Source: Bacillota bacterium (GTDB taxonomy: Bacteria > Bacillota > Clostridia > Saccharofermentanales > Fastidiosipilaceae). From it: a DNA stretch of 64,000 bases. Below are positions 32,845-42,184 of this stretch, piece by piece. The notes beneath the pieces are model-generated. The model had not been told where the DNA came from. It worked only from the letters and a program-made list of their open reading frames with translations, and made no database searches. Both the position numbers and the translations under genes were made by a program. The DNA lies in NCBI GenBank assembly GCA_023388435.1, contig JAEWGG010000010.1, forward strand, positions 82,735 through 146,734. Direction: 5' to 3'. Each line of letters starts with the position of its first letter. Within the stretch, counting starts at the first letter, position 1.

Positions 32845-34908
32845 ATGGATCAGCGGCGGCGCTATGAGGACTTGAAGGCGGAACTGAAGCTCCGCAACCA
32901 CCAGTACTATGACCTCGACCAGCCGGAGATTTCGGACTATGCCTACGACCAGCTCCTGCGCGAGTTGGAGGAGCTTGAGACCGCCCATCCGGACTGGGTG
33001 GCGGCGGACTCCCCCAGCCAGCATGTTGGGGGGCAGGTGCGTCGCGACATGCAGCGCGTGTCGCATGAGGTACCCATGCTCAGCCTGGCGGACTGTTTTT
33101 CCTACGGGGAGCTGGGACGTTTTCTGGAGCGGCAGAGACAGGCGCTGGGGGTGCAGAATCTGGAAGCTGAGGGTCAGGCGGCCTATGTGCTCGAGGAAAA
33201 AATTGACGGCCTGTCCATCTCTCTCGTCTATGAGCAGGGGCGCTTTTCCCAGGCTTCTACCCGTGGCGACGGCCATGTGGGAGAGGAGGTCAGCGCCAAT
33301 CTACGGACCTTTGCCCAATTGCCGCTGAACTTGCATCTGGAACCGATTCCGGAGTATCTGGAAATCCGCGCTGAGGTCTATATGCCGCAGTCGTCTTTTC
33401 TGCGGCTGAACGCCCAGCAGGAGGCCCGGGGGCAGGCCTTATTTGCCAATCCGCGCAATGCGGCCGCGGGCAGCTTGCGGCAGCTGGATGCGCGGGTTAC
33501 AGCCGAACGGGACCTGCGTTTCCTCTGTTTCAATATACAGCAGCTGCGGGGGCGCCAGTTCACACGCCATGTGGAAGCTATGGACTATCTTCGCGCCGAG
33601 GGCTTTCCTGTAGTTGAAGGTACGTGCTGTGCCGCTGAGGAGGGGGCGATCCAGGAGGCCATAGAAGCCCTTGGGGCCCGGCGTGCGGACCTGCCCTACG
33701 GCATTGACGGGGCCGTCCTGAAGCTGAATCGTCTGGACTGGAGGGAGGAGCTGGGTAACAGTTCCAAAGTGCCTCGCTGGGCCGTGGCGTACAAGTATCC
33801 GCCGGAGCGCCAGTGGACCCGCATCCTCGACATCCAGGTTCAGGTTGGGCGCACGGGGAAGTTGACCCCACTGGCCCTGCTCGAAGCCGTCCTGGTGGAC
33901 GGTTCGCAGATCAGTAAAGCCACCTTGCACAACGAGGACTACATCCAGAAACTGGACGTGCGCATAGGGGACCTTGTGGCTGTGGAAAAAGCGGGGGATG
34001 TGATTCCGGCCATCGTGTCTGTGGATCTCAAGGCCCGTCCGGCGGACAGTCAGCCCTGGCGAATGCCGGAGGTCTGTCCCGTCTGTGGCGCCCGGGCGGA
34101 ACGCGAGCCGAACGAGGCCGCCCGCTTCTGCACAGGGGCGGACTGTCCGGCCCAGCTACAGAGTCACCTGGAACATTTTGTCTCCCGCCGGGCCATGGAT
34201 ATTGACGGCCTGGGCCAGAAACAGATACGGCTCTTCCTGGCTAAGGGCTGGCTGCGCGACGTGGCGGATATTTTTCATCTGGATGAAAAACGAACGGAGC
34301 TCCTGGCCGAGAAGGGTTATGGGCAAAAGTCCGTCGACAAGCTGCTTGAAGGTATTGAAGAGGCCAAGGGACGCCCCCTGGGACGGCTCATTTTTGGCCT
34401 GGGAATACGGCACATCGGCCAGGTGGCCTCTGAGCTGCTGGCCAGTCACTATCCAGATCTTGAGGCGCTGATGCGGGCCAGGGTGGAGGAACTGGAGGCC
34501 CTGCCTGAGGTGGGGGAAAAAATGGCGGCCTCAGTCTGTGCCTTTTTTCAGGAAGAGCAGAACCGACACTTGTTAGAACGCCTGACCCAGGCTGGCCTGG
34601 CCTGTCTGAACCGCAGCGCCGAGGACCTGGCTGAGGAGCGGAAGCGCGCTGCGGGACCGCAGGGACAAGAGGCTGCTGGCCCACTGCAGGGGAAGTCCGT
34701 TGTGCTCACAGGCAGCATGGAAGGCCTGAGTCGTGAAGACTTCGCCGCCCTCCTGGAGGCCAAGGGGGCCCGCGTCCGCTCCAGTGTCAGCGCGCGCACC
34801 GATTTTTTAATCTATGGCACGGCTGCTGGTTCGAAACTGGATAAGGCCAGGTCCCTGGGTGTGACCTGCCTCAGTGAGGCGGAGGCCCGGAGGGACTTCA
34901 AACTTTAG
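32845..34908 (+). CDS. ligA: NAD-dependent DNA ligase
   Basis: Essential DNA joining enzyme. The 687-residue protein has domain Ia (YYDLDQPEISDYAYDQLLREL), the adenylated lysine in EEKIDGLSIS near residue 118, the OB fold, a four-Cys zinc finger (CPVCG with later CTGADC), helix-hairpin-helix repeats and a C-terminal BRCT domain (GKSVVLTGSMEGLSREDFAALLEAKGARV). It is complete and of normal length. ATG 32845 follows GAGGAG with the PC4-like gene just upstream. Confidence 0.98.
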   Translation: MDQRRRYEDLKAELKLRNHQYYDLDQPEISDYAYDQLLRELEELETAHPDWVAADSPSQHVGGQVRRDMQRVSHEVPMLSLADCFSYGELGRFLERQRQALGVQNLEAEGQAAYVLEEKIDGLSISLVYEQGRFSQASTRGDGHVGEEVSANLRTFAQLPLNLHLEPIPEYLEIRAEVYMPQSSFLRLNAQQEARGQALFANPRNAAAGSLRQLDARVTAERDLRFLCFNIQQLRGRQFTRHVEAMDYLRAEGFPVVEGTCCAAEEGAIQEAIEALGARRADLPYGIDGAVLKLNRLDWREELGNSSKVPRWAVAYKYPPERQWTRILDIQVQVGRTGKLTPLALLEAVLVDGSQISKATLHNEDYIQKLDVRIGDLVAVEKAGDVIPAIVSVDLKARPADSQPWRMPEVCPVCGARAEREPNEAARFCTGADCPAQLQSHLEHFVSRRAMDIDGLGQKQIRLFLAKGWLRDVADIFHLDEKRTELLAEKGYGQKSVDKLLEGIEEAKGRPLGRLIFGLGIRHIGQVASELLASHYPDLEALMRARVEELEALPEVGEKMAASVCAFFQEEQNRHLLERLTQAGLACLNRSAEDLAEERKRAAGPQGQEAAGPLQGKSVVLTGSMEGLSREDFAALLEAKGARVRSSVSARTDFLIYGTAAGSKLDKARSLGVTCLSEAEARRDFKL

Positions 34909-34990
34909 ACATTCTCTGAGATTGGAAATCCCCAGGTTGAACGCTGGAGGCTGGACGATAAGAAACCGCATGGAAAGGGGAGAGGAGCCC

Positions 34991-35479
34991 ATGTTCTATT
35001 TTATTCTGCGCTGGGGACTGTCCCTGTCGTTCACGGCGCTGCTCGTTCTGCTTTTTCTCTTCGTCAGTCGGCGCTACGCCCGCGAGGAGGCCAAACGGCC
35101 CTATCAGGTTTTCCTACCCAGCTGCGCGGCGCTTTTGCTCAGCTGCCAGGTTGTCCTGTCCTCGGCCCCTAAGACCCTCGATCTCATCGCCCTGCTGCGT
35201 AACAATCTCTCGTTCACGCGTATTCAGGTCTCTGATCGCCGTTCCGTCTGGGGGACAGTGAAGACCAGTGAGAACGAGCTTTACTATTACAATCCCCTGC
35301 ACCGCCGGCCGGACCCTGGAGCGAGCTACACCATCTCATTTACCCCCTACGAGCACTTCATCATCAGTATCGAAGAGCGTGAGGCTGGGCCCCAGGCCCA
35401 GGAGGCTACGGGTGCGGCCACGCTGACTACGTCGGCCTCTGACAGCCAGGGGCAGAGCCGGCCGGGGACTGAGCCGTGA
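34991..35479 (+). CDS. Unknown small membrane-anchored protein
   Basis: I do not recognise this 162-residue protein. It starts with a hydrophobic segment of about 20 residues (residues 5-25), a short basic loop, and a second moderately hydrophobic helix (about 42-60), then a mixed domain with YYYNPLHRRPDPG and a Ser/Thr/Gln-rich tail. Its likely topology is two membrane spans with an extracytoplasmic or cytoplasmic C-terminal domain. ATG 34991 follows GAGAGGAG. It overlaps the following HAD gene by four bases (GTGA), so they are co-translated. Confidence 0.72.
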   Translation: MFYFILRWGLSLSFTALLVLLFLFVSRRYAREEAKRPYQVFLPSCAALLLSCQVVLSSAPKTLDLIALLRNNLSFTRIQVSDRRSVWGTVKTSENELYYYNPLHRRPDPGASYTISFTPYEHFIISIEEREAGPQAQEATGAATLTTSASDSQGQSRPGTEP

Positions 35480-36336
35480 GCCGCGTCAAGAGGGACCTGG
35501 TTCGGCAGCTCCAGCAGAACCTGGCCCTGGTGCTGAGCGATCTGGACGGGACCCTCCTGCGCCCGGACAATCGAATTGATCCTGAGGATCGTCGGGCCAT
35601 AGCTCAGCTCCAGGCCCGGGGGACGGACTTTGGCATCGCCTCAGGCCGGCCCCTGGCGATGTTTCGTATTTATCTTGAGGAGCTGGACGTACAAGGGCCT
35701 GTCATCAGCTGTAATGGGGCCCTCGTCTATGAGGCAGGGAAGTCCGAGCCCAGTTATCGCCGCCCCATGGATGCGGCGGAGGCCAGGGCCTGTCTGGACT
35801 TCCTGCAGCGGAGAGACATCGACTATCTTATCTACGATGAAGACTGTATTTACTATCCCAGCCACAGTAAAAAAATTCAGGCCTACCACCGTTACAACGC
35901 CCTGGCCTACAGCCGCGGGAGCCAGCTGGCCCAGGTCCGCCCCCTGGAGGCGACTTCACGCTTGCAGACGGAGCACATATATAAAATTTACGTCCACGAT
36001 CCCAGCCTGCTGAGCCTCCCGGAGCTGCGAGACTTCCTGCGGACGGAGACCTCCCTGGTGGGGGCGAGCTCACGCTACGACAACCTGGACATCGCCCCGG
36101 CGGGGACAAGCAAGGCCAGCGCCGCGGCCTGGATTCTGGCCCGGCGGGGGCTGGACGCCCGAAACTTAGTCTTTTTTGGAGACAGTGAAAACGATTTGGA
36201 ACTCATGAATTTTGCTGCCTATCCCATTGCCATGGGGAATGCCACAGAAGCCTGTCGCCAACAGGCCTGGGCCTGCAGCGCGAGCAATCGCCGGGCGGGC
36301 TTGGCGGCCTTTCTCCGCCAATACATCCTGGTTTGA
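35476..36336 (+). CDS. Cof-type HAD-IIB phosphatase
   Basis: Cytoplasmic haloacid dehalogenase phosphatase of 286 residues. The catalytic motif DLDGTLL lies near residue 22, motif III includes GTSKASAA, and motif IV is GDSENDLELM. The cap region is C2-type, as in Cof-like sugar-phosphate and flavin phosphatases. The substrate is unknown. The start is GTG overlapping the preceding stop. It is convergent with the cupin gene, only seven bases apart. Confidence 0.9.
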   Translation: MSRVKRDLVRQLQQNLALVLSDLDGTLLRPDNRIDPEDRRAIAQLQARGTDFGIASGRPLAMFRIYLEELDVQGPVISCNGALVYEAGKSEPSYRRPMDAAEARACLDFLQRRDIDYLIYDEDCIYYPSHSKKIQAYHRYNALAYSRGSQLAQVRPLEATSRLQTEHIYKIYVHDPSLLSLPELRDFLRTETSLVGASSRYDNLDIAPAGTSKASAAAWILARRGLDARNLVFFGDSENDLELMNFAAYPIAMGNATEACRQQAWACSASNRRAGLAAFLRQYILV

Positions 36337-36343
36337 GCAGGGC

Positions 36344-36706
36344 TCAGTTTTTCTTTTCCGGCCTGACAAAGCAGCAGAGCCAGAGGCCCTTCTCGCTGGA
36401 ATTTTCCACCCAGTGTCGGAGGCCGGCTGGTATGTAGAGCCAGTCCCCAGCCTCCAGCTTTTCTGTCCAGACGCGCTCGGCCGTCTCGCAGCGGACCTGG
36501 GCCCGCCCTTCCAGGAGGAGTACCCACTCATCCTCCTCCTGGCAGTAGGGGCCGCTGCTCTGCCCCGCTGAGGCGATGCGCTCCACGCGCAGGCCGGGAC
36601 GGCAGAAGAGCTCTGTCGTCAGTTCCTGCTCCTTAGAAGTCTGATAGTCAAAAAAATTGTTTTCCGATCGTGTGAAATTCCCGTTTTGTCTCATGAATAA
36701 AGCCAT
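36344..36706 (-). CDS. Cupin-domain protein
   Basis: A 120-residue single cupin fold. Typical strands are SSGPYCQEEDEWVLLLEGRAQV and LEAGDWLYIPAGLRHWVENSS, where Glu and His residues would ligate a metal. Small cupins of this kind include sugar isomerases and ligand-binding regulators, and the function here is not known. ATG 36706 or ATG 36694 may be the start; both have AAGGA nearby. Confidence 0.82.
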   Translation of the reverse strand: MALFMRQNGNFTRSENNFFDYQTSKEQELTTELFCRPGLRVERIASAGQSSGPYCQEEDEWVLLLEGRAQVRCETAERVWTEKLEAGDWLYIPAGLRHWVENSSEKGLWLCCFVRPEKKN

Positions 36707-36781
36707 TCCTTACCTGGACTTTTCCGCCCCATGAAGCGCGTTGCGACACTAGCGTAGCACGTTTGGGACTGCTTTTGTCAC

Positions 36782-36810
36782 TTGACAGTAGCAATACGGG
36801 AGCATATACT
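36782..36810 (+). promoter_or_regulatory. Promoter of tRNA-Leu
   Basis: TTGACA (36782-36787), 17-base spacer, TATACT (36805-36810), 12 bases upstream of the tRNA. Confidence 0.92.
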
Positions 36811-36821
36811 CAACGGGCTAT

Positions 36822-36907
36822 GCCGGTGTGATGGAATTGGTAGACGTGCCGCACTCAAAATGCGGTGGGCGACCCCCGTGCCGGTTCGAATCCGGCCACC
36901 GGCACCA
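36822..36907 (+). tRNA. tRNA-Leu (CAA)
   Basis: Acceptor GCCGGTG (36822-36828) pairs with CACCGGC (36897-36903). The anticodon loop CTCAAAA gives CAA. A long variable arm (GGTGGGCGACCCCCGTGCC region) marks a class II tRNA. CCA is encoded. Confidence 0.97.
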
Positions 36908-36918
36908 GGTATAGTAGG

Positions 36919-36957
36919 ACATCCGCAGCCACAGTCAGGGCTTGCGGATGTTTTTTT
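36919..36957 (+). terminator. Terminator of tRNA-Leu
   Basis: ACATCCGCA (36919-36927) pairs with TGCGGATGT (36943-36951), followed by seven T ending at 36957. Confidence 0.9.
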
Positions 36958-37008
36958 AGAGGAGGTCAGGGAAGCCCTGCATGCCCGTTTTCCAGCAGCT
37001 GGAAATAC

Positions 37009-37037
37009 TTGACACTGTAGCGAGAATCCGCTAAACT
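37009..37037 (+). promoter_or_regulatory. Promoter of tRNA-Trp
   Basis: TTGACA (37009-37014), 17-base spacer, TAAACT (37032-37037), 14 bases upstream of the tRNA. Confidence 0.88.
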
Positions 37038-37050
37038 TGTGAAGTCTTTT

Positions 37051-37125
37051 AGGGGAGTGGCTCAACGGTAGAGCAGCGGTCTCCAAAACCGCCGGTTGCG
37101 CGTTCGAATCGTGTCTCCCCTGCCA
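37051..37125 (+). tRNA. tRNA-Trp (CCA)
   Basis: Acceptor AGGGGAG (37051-37057) pairs with CTCCCCT (37115-37121). The anticodon loop CTCCAAA between CGGT and ACCG gives CCA. CCA end is encoded. Confidence 0.97.
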
Positions 37126-37130
37126 CAGTA

Positions 37131-37180
37131 GGAAACCTCTGAAATTACGTAATTTCAGAGGTTTCCGTATATTTAAGTTT
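37131..37180 (+). terminator. Terminator of tRNA-Trp, perfect 36-base palindrome
   Basis: Positions 37131-37166 are exactly self-complementary with 18-bp arms and centre AC/GT. An AT-rich stretch and a run of seven T follow. It works as a terminator hairpin; an operator role is also possible. Confidence 0.85.
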
Positions 37181-37195
37181 TTTTAGGAGGGGGCC

Positions 37196-37666
37196 ATGTC
37201 AGAGCCGAGAAGCCAGGTCGATCTCTACACGGATGGAGCCTGTTCGGGCAATCCGGGACCAGGCGCCTGGGCGGCCCTGCTGATCAGCGGTCGCGTGGAG
37301 AAGGAACTCTCGGGAGCCGAGGCGGCAACGACCAATAATCGCATGGAGATGCAGGCGGTCATCCAGGGTCTCAGAGCCTTGAAGTGGCCCTGTCGCGTCC
37401 ATATTTACAGCGATTCCGCCTATGTGGTCAACGCCTTTAACCAGGCCTGGATTCGCTCCTGGGAGCGGAGGGGCTGGAAGAACGCCGCGGGACAGGATGT
37501 GGCCAATGCGGACCTCTGGCAGGAACTGCTGGAGCAGGAGCGGCGTCATGAGCTCTATTGGCACAAGGTAAAAGGCCATGCGGATGACGCCCGAAACAAC
37601 CGCTGCGACCGACTCGCTGTGGAGACCCTCAAGCGCTTTCGCGAGAATCAGGAGGAGGGGCGATAA
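37196..37666 (+). CDS. rnhA: Ribonuclease HI
   Basis: Cleaves the RNA strand of RNA-DNA hybrids. The 156-residue protein has all four catalytic acids in context: DLYTDGACSGNPGPGAWA, NNRMEMQAVIQGL, YSDSAYVVNAF and the C-terminal RCDRLA, with KVKGHADDARN binding the substrate. This is the compact E. coli-like type. The window also encodes RNase HII. ATG 37196 follows TTAGGAGGGGG. The Nudix gene follows three bases after the stop. Confidence 0.97.
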   Translation: MSEPRSQVDLYTDGACSGNPGPGAWAALLISGRVEKELSGAEAATTNNRMEMQAVIQGLRALKWPCRVHIYSDSAYVVNAFNQAWIRSWERRGWKNAAGQDVANADLWQELLEQERRHELYWHKVKGHADDARNNRCDRLAVETLKRFRENQEEGR

Positions 37667-37669
37667 GAA

Positions 37670-38251
37670 ATGAGCGAAGCGGAACTTTACGAGCGGCGCA
37701 TTGCGTCCGAGCTGCTGTATGAAGGGCGAATTCTGAGTCTGGAACGGGCCCAGGTAGAGCTGTCGAACGGCAGCCGAAGTAGCCGCGAGCTGGTGCACCA
37801 CAGAGGTGGCGTGGCCGTCCTGGCCCTGGACGACTGTGGAAGGGTGAGCCTGGTACGCCAGTATCGCATAGCTGTCGACCAGTTTCTGCTGGAACTTCCG
37901 GCGGGGAAGCGTGAGGCTGGGGAGGAGCCGGAGCTGACGGCCCGGCGGGAGCTTGAAGAGGAGTGCGGTCTGGTCCCGGGACGTCTGGACTACTTGGGGG
38001 CCTACTTCGCCACCCCCGGCTACTGCGATGAGGCCATCCACCTATACTGGGCGCGGGAGCTGAGTCAGGTCGCAGCCAGGCCGGATCCCGGTGAGTTCCT
38101 GGAATCCTGCACGATGGACTTTGAGACGCTTTACTCGGCCGTGATGTCAGGGGAGATTCAGGACGCTAAGACAGCCCTTGCCGTGCTCAAGGTTCGGGCG
38201 TTAATGGAAGAAGATAGAAAGGTGCGGAATGGAGACAGAACTGCGGACTGA
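37670..38251 (+). CDS. Nudix hydrolase, ADP-ribose pyrophosphatase-like
   Basis: Cytoplasmic hydrolase of nucleoside diphosphate sugars. The 193-residue protein carries an intact Nudix box: G at the start of GKREAGEEPELTARRELEEECGL, with the catalytic RELEEECG near residue 97. The upstream ELVHHRGGVAVLALDD and LVRQYRIAVDQFLLELPAG are typical of the ADP-ribose pyrophosphatase NudF group, and the following GAYFATPGYCDEAIHLYWA fits the same family. It overlaps the ftsK start by 23 bases. Confidence 0.93.
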   Translation: MSEAELYERRIASELLYEGRILSLERAQVELSNGSRSSRELVHHRGGVAVLALDDCGRVSLVRQYRIAVDQFLLELPAGKREAGEEPELTARRELEEECGLVPGRLDYLGAYFATPGYCDEAIHLYWARELSQVAARPDPGEFLESCTMDFETLYSAVMSGEIQDAKTALAVLKVRALMEEDRKVRNGDRTAD

Positions 38252-41200
38252 TTCACTCCAAGCTCGTAAGAGGCGGGAAATCAATGGCAGTGTGCTGATT
38301 GCCACGGCCCTGTTTCTTGCTGTCGCTTTTTATCTTCCCGGACCGCGGTCCGGCGTCCTGGGGAGGATCTTTCTGGGTTGTTCCAAGGGCCTGATTGGCC
38401 CCCTGGCCTACGCCCTTCCGCCCTTGCTTCTCTACATGGCGCTGGACTTCTTTGTCGAGCGTCGCCTCCTGCGCACGCGGCGGCGTATTGTCCACTCGGT
38501 GGTCCTGCTGCTGCTTGCGACGACCTTTGTCCAAATCTTTCGCCTGCGCTATGAAGACCTGGCCCCCCTACTAAACCGCCGTTATGGAGCGGGAGGACAG
38601 ACGGCTACCCACCTGCTCCAGAGTCTGTGGCTCTGCAGCGTCGATGCGGGCCAGGCCCAGGCCAGCGGGGTCGCCTCGCTGGGCGGTGTGCTGGGAGGTC
38701 TTATTGGCCTTGGCCTGCAGCGCCTGATCGGCCAGGTGGGTACAACGCTCCTGCTGGTGGCGGCACTGCTGATCGAATTGATATTGCTCTTTGATTTTTC
38801 GCTTTCTTTGCTCATGAAGGAAGTCTCACGCTATTTCCAGCAGCAGTGGGAGCGGCAGCGCTGGGCCCAGAACTGGCTGCACCGGGAAACTGAGGATAAG
38901 GTGGATGAGGGGGGAGAAGTCTACCTGGGAGCGTCCTCAGATTTGGAACTGGAGCCGGAGCCCCAGCCCATTTCCGATGAACCGCGTTCTGACGATGAGG
39001 AGGACCGAATCCGTGAACTCCTGGAACGGCAGACGGCGGGGCAGCAGCTGGGTGATCCCGACTTGCCTGGGGGGGCTGAGGGGCAGTACCCCGCCGCTGA
39101 CTACGCCTCCGCAGAAGCTCAACTGGGGCGCTGGGAGGACAGCCAGGATGTCTACTGGGGCAATGGGGCCCACGGTTTCTGGGACCTGGGCGACTTGGAT
39201 GCAGGAGGCGCCAAGCGCCTCTCCGTGGAGGAGCAGAAGCAGTACCGTGAGGACCAGCCCTGGGAGAGCTCGGCGGAGCAGGGGCGGAGTCTCTTTACGG
39301 ACCAGCCAATTGCCGGCTATGATGCGGGGCAGCGTACGGAACTTGACCTGATGGAGGGGGCTGCCACAGCGGACTTCTATCCAGAGACTGGGACTGGAAC
39401 AGCTGTGCATGAACAGGCGCGCCTGCAGGCCGCGGACCAGGCTGCAGTGGAGGCCTATGGCCCGGGGACGTCTGGAGTCCAGGGGCTGCCTCCGACCACG
39501 AAACTGAGCCAGGGGGCTGCTCCTGGCGATCTGGAAATCCCGTCCTTTCTGCGGGAGGCCTCAGCCCGCAGCAGGAATGCTGCTGAGCTGGAAGAGGACC
39601 TGGACCGCATCTTGCGTTATACGGCGGAGGAGCAGGAAGACTGGGGACAGGTCGAACTGGATTCCGCAGAGGCTGGGCCAATTAGACAGGTGGAGGGGCT
39701 GCAACTTTTACAGAATACAGTTGCGATGAGCTCTGAGGCTGGAGAAGGGAAGGACTTGGCCGCCTGGACTGAGCCGCAGCACGAGGGTCAGACTGGGGAG
39801 GCCAGGCCGCAGCAGGTCTGGTCTCCGGAAGGTCTGTCTGCAGATGCTTTTGCCGCTGAGTCCTGGACCGCTGCGGTGCCTGAGCAGGTGGACTCTGCCT
39901 CTCCAGCGCTACGCCCATCCACCCTTGATGTGCAGCAGCTCTGGGAATTGCCTGGCGCTGCCAAGGATCCCTTCAAGGCCCAGCAACCTGCGGCCTGGCA
40001 ACCGGACATGGGAGCCAGACCCAGCGGACAGGTCTGGCAGGAGCAGAACTCTGATCCAGAAGCGTCCTGGAACTTTGGGGCAGCTGAGTCTTTGGCGGCC
40101 CCGCTACAGTCCGCTCTCGGCTCTGCAGCCAGACTCGGTGGGGCGACGCTGAGCGGGGGGCACATGGCTTCTACAGCTGGATATAAGGCGTCCGCAGAGC
40201 TGGGAGAAGAGCAGAAGCAGTCCACGGCCAGGCCATCCTGGTTACAGCCAGCCAAGAAGAAAGAGGCTGGGAATGCCGCTGTGGACGGGGCGCTCCTGGA
40301 AGCGGCCGTTACAGACCCGGGCAGTGTTGATGGGACTGTGGATCGTGACACATCCCAGCCCTCAGGACTAGCCGAAGCCAGGGAGGCCTGGCCGAGCGAT
40401 CCCCAGGATCAGGGGACGGGAACTTCGGGGCAGACCGGAGCGAAGATTCCGCGCAGTGCAGGTACTTCAGATCCCAGATTCAGCGAGGGACAGGTCACGA
40501 GGGGCCAGGATACAGCGACTGCCAAGTCTGTTCCGCCCGGCCATGCGCTCTCAAGCAGCAGGGGCACTGAGGGCCTGGCGGCAAGCAAGGCTGCGGAAAC
40601 TGGACGCAAGCCAGGACTTCCTGAAGCCCGAAGCTATGTGTTCCGGGAACATGAGGGAGGGCCGCAGGCCCGTCTACAGCAACAGGAATTTCCAAGAGAA
40701 GACGGGGCTGAGGCCGCCTACGTCCTTCCGCCTCTCGCACTCCTGCAGCCGGAGAATCACAGCGGGGATGCGGGACGCAGCCGTGAGATACAGAAACTGG
40801 CGGAGCGGCTCAAGCAGACCTTGGAAAACTTCCGCGTTGAGGCCCGTATCGTAGATATTACAACCGGTCCCACAATCACACGCTTCGAGCTCGCCCCAGG
40901 CCCCGGTGTCAAGGTGTCAAAAATCGTCAACATGAAGGACGACATCGCCCTCAGCCTGGCGGCCGCGGGTATGCGTGTTGAGGCCCCAATTCCAGGCAAG
41001 TCTGCCATCGGTTTTGAGATACCGAACCGCCATAAGAGTCCGGTCAATCTTCGCGGCCTGATTGAGTCGGCCGAGTTCCGCCGGGCCAAGCCCCTCTTGA
41101 CAGCTGCTCTGGGCCGGGATATCGCAGGGGCGCCAATTCTTCTGGATATTGCCGACATGCCCCACCTCCTGATCGCGGGTGCGACCGGTTCGGGTAAGTC

Positions 41201-42176
41201 GGTCTGTATCAATGCAATCCTGCTCAGTTTGCTGTACCGCGCTAAGCCGAGCGAATTGAAGCTGCTCATGATTGACCCGAAAGTCGTTGAGCTGAGTGTC
41301 TACAACGGCATACCCCACCTTTTGGCCCCAGTGGTCACAGACCCACAAAAGGCTGCGAACACCCTCAATTGGGCCGTGGTGGAAATGCTCCGGCGCTATG
41401 AACTCTTCGCCGAGGCCAGCGTCCGTGACTTCAAGGGCTACAACATGCACGCCCAGCAGCGGGGGCTGGACAAGTTGCCGTACATCGTCATTGTCATCGA
41501 TGAGCTGGCGGACCTGATGATGACCGCTTCGGCGGAGGTGGAGGGGGCCATCTCACGTCTCACAGCCCTGGCCCGTGCGGCCGGTATCCATCTGATCATC
41601 GCAACTCAGCGCCCTTCGGTAGATGTTATTACGGGTATTATCAAGGCCAATATTCCTAAGCGCATCGCCTTTGCGGTCTCCTCGCAGGTGGATTCCCGAA
41701 CCATCATTGACATGGTCGGCGCAGATCAGCTCCTGGGTAAGGGAGATATGCTCTATCCTGTCAAAGACAGTTCCAAGCCCCAACGCGGTCAGGGGGCCTT
41801 TGTCAGCAACCACGAGGTGGAGGCCGTGGTCTCCTACATCCAGGCCCAGGGACTCAAGGGTTACGATGAGGCCCTGGCTGAGCAGATTGTGAATACGGAC
41901 AGTGAGGCGAGCAGCCCGGGGGGCTCTGGCAAAAATTCCAGCCAGGAGGATGAGCTCTTTGATGAGGCTGTGGAATTGATCCTGGATACGGGTATGGCCT
42001 CAGTATCGACTCTGCAGCGCAGGCTGAGCCTCGGACATCCGAGAGCCGGGCGGCTCATGGACGCCCTGGAGAAGGCGGGGATTGTCGGCCCCCAAGCGGG
42101 CAGCAAGCCGCGTAAAATCCTGATCAGCCGCGCACAGTGGGAAGTGCGCAAGGCCCAGGAGCTGAATGATATTTAG
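38229..42176 (+). CDS. ftsK: DNA translocase FtsK/SpoIIIE with very long linker
   Basis: Septum-associated DNA pump that clears chromosomes during division or sporulation. The 1315-residue protein has about four N-terminal membrane spans (residues 20-200), a linker of about 640 residues rich in Gln, Ala, Gly, Glu and Pro, the alpha/beta motor from about residue 850 (GVKVSKIVNMKDD, Walker A GATGSGKS near 983, IDELADLMM), and a C-terminal gamma winged helix (about 1240-1300) that reads orienting sequences. Bacillus SpoIIIE is about 790 residues, so the linker is the oddity. ATG 38229 follows AAAGGTGCGG inside the Nudix gene. Confidence 0.95.
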   Translation: METELRTDSLQARKRREINGSVLIATALFLAVAFYLPGPRSGVLGRIFLGCSKGLIGPLAYALPPLLLYMALDFFVERRLLRTRRRIVHSVVLLLLATTFVQIFRLRYEDLAPLLNRRYGAGGQTATHLLQSLWLCSVDAGQAQASGVASLGGVLGGLIGLGLQRLIGQVGTTLLLVAALLIELILLFDFSLSLLMKEVSRYFQQQWERQRWAQNWLHRETEDKVDEGGEVYLGASSDLELEPEPQPISDEPRSDDEEDRIRELLERQTAGQQLGDPDLPGGAEGQYPAADYASAEAQLGRWEDSQDVYWGNGAHGFWDLGDLDAGGAKRLSVEEQKQYREDQPWESSAEQGRSLFTDQPIAGYDAGQRTELDLMEGAATADFYPETGTGTAVHEQARLQAADQAAVEAYGPGTSGVQGLPPTTKLSQGAAPGDLEIPSFLREASARSRNAAELEEDLDRILRYTAEEQEDWGQVELDSAEAGPIRQVEGLQLLQNTVAMSSEAGEGKDLAAWTEPQHEGQTGEARPQQVWSPEGLSADAFAAESWTAAVPEQVDSASPALRPSTLDVQQLWELPGAAKDPFKAQQPAAWQPDMGARPSGQVWQEQNSDPEASWNFGAAESLAAPLQSALGSAARLGGATLSGGHMASTAGYKASAELGEEQKQSTARPSWLQPAKKKEAGNAAVDGALLEAAVTDPGSVDGTVDRDTSQPSGLAEAREAWPSDPQDQGTGTSGQTGAKIPRSAGTSDPRFSEGQVTRGQDTATAKSVPPGHALSSSRGTEGLAASKAAETGRKPGLPEARSYVFREHEGGPQARLQQQEFPREDGAEAAYVLPPLALLQPENHSGDAGRSREIQKLAERLKQTLENFRVEARIVDITTGPTITRFELAPGPGVKVSKIVNMKDDIALSLAAAGMRVEAPIPGKSAIGFEIPNRHKSPVNLRGLIESAEFRRAKPLLTAALGRDIAGAPILLDIADMPHLLIAGATGSGKSVCINAILLSLLYRAKPSELKLLMIDPKVVELSVYNGIPHLLAPVVTDPQKAANTLNWAVVEMLRRYELFAEASVRDFKGYNMHAQQRGLDKLPYIVIVIDELADLMMTASAEVEGAISRLTALARAAGIHLIIATQRPSVDVITGIIKANIPKRIAFAVSSQVDSRTIIDMVGADQLLGKGDMLYPVKDSSKPQRGQGAFVSNHEVEAVVSYIQAQGLKGYDEALAEQIVNTDSEASSPGGSGKNSSQEDELFDEAVELILDTGMASVSTLQRRLSLGHPRAGRLMDALEKAGIVGPQAGSKPRKILISRAQWEVRKAQELNDI

Positions 42177-42184
42177 GAGGGGAT

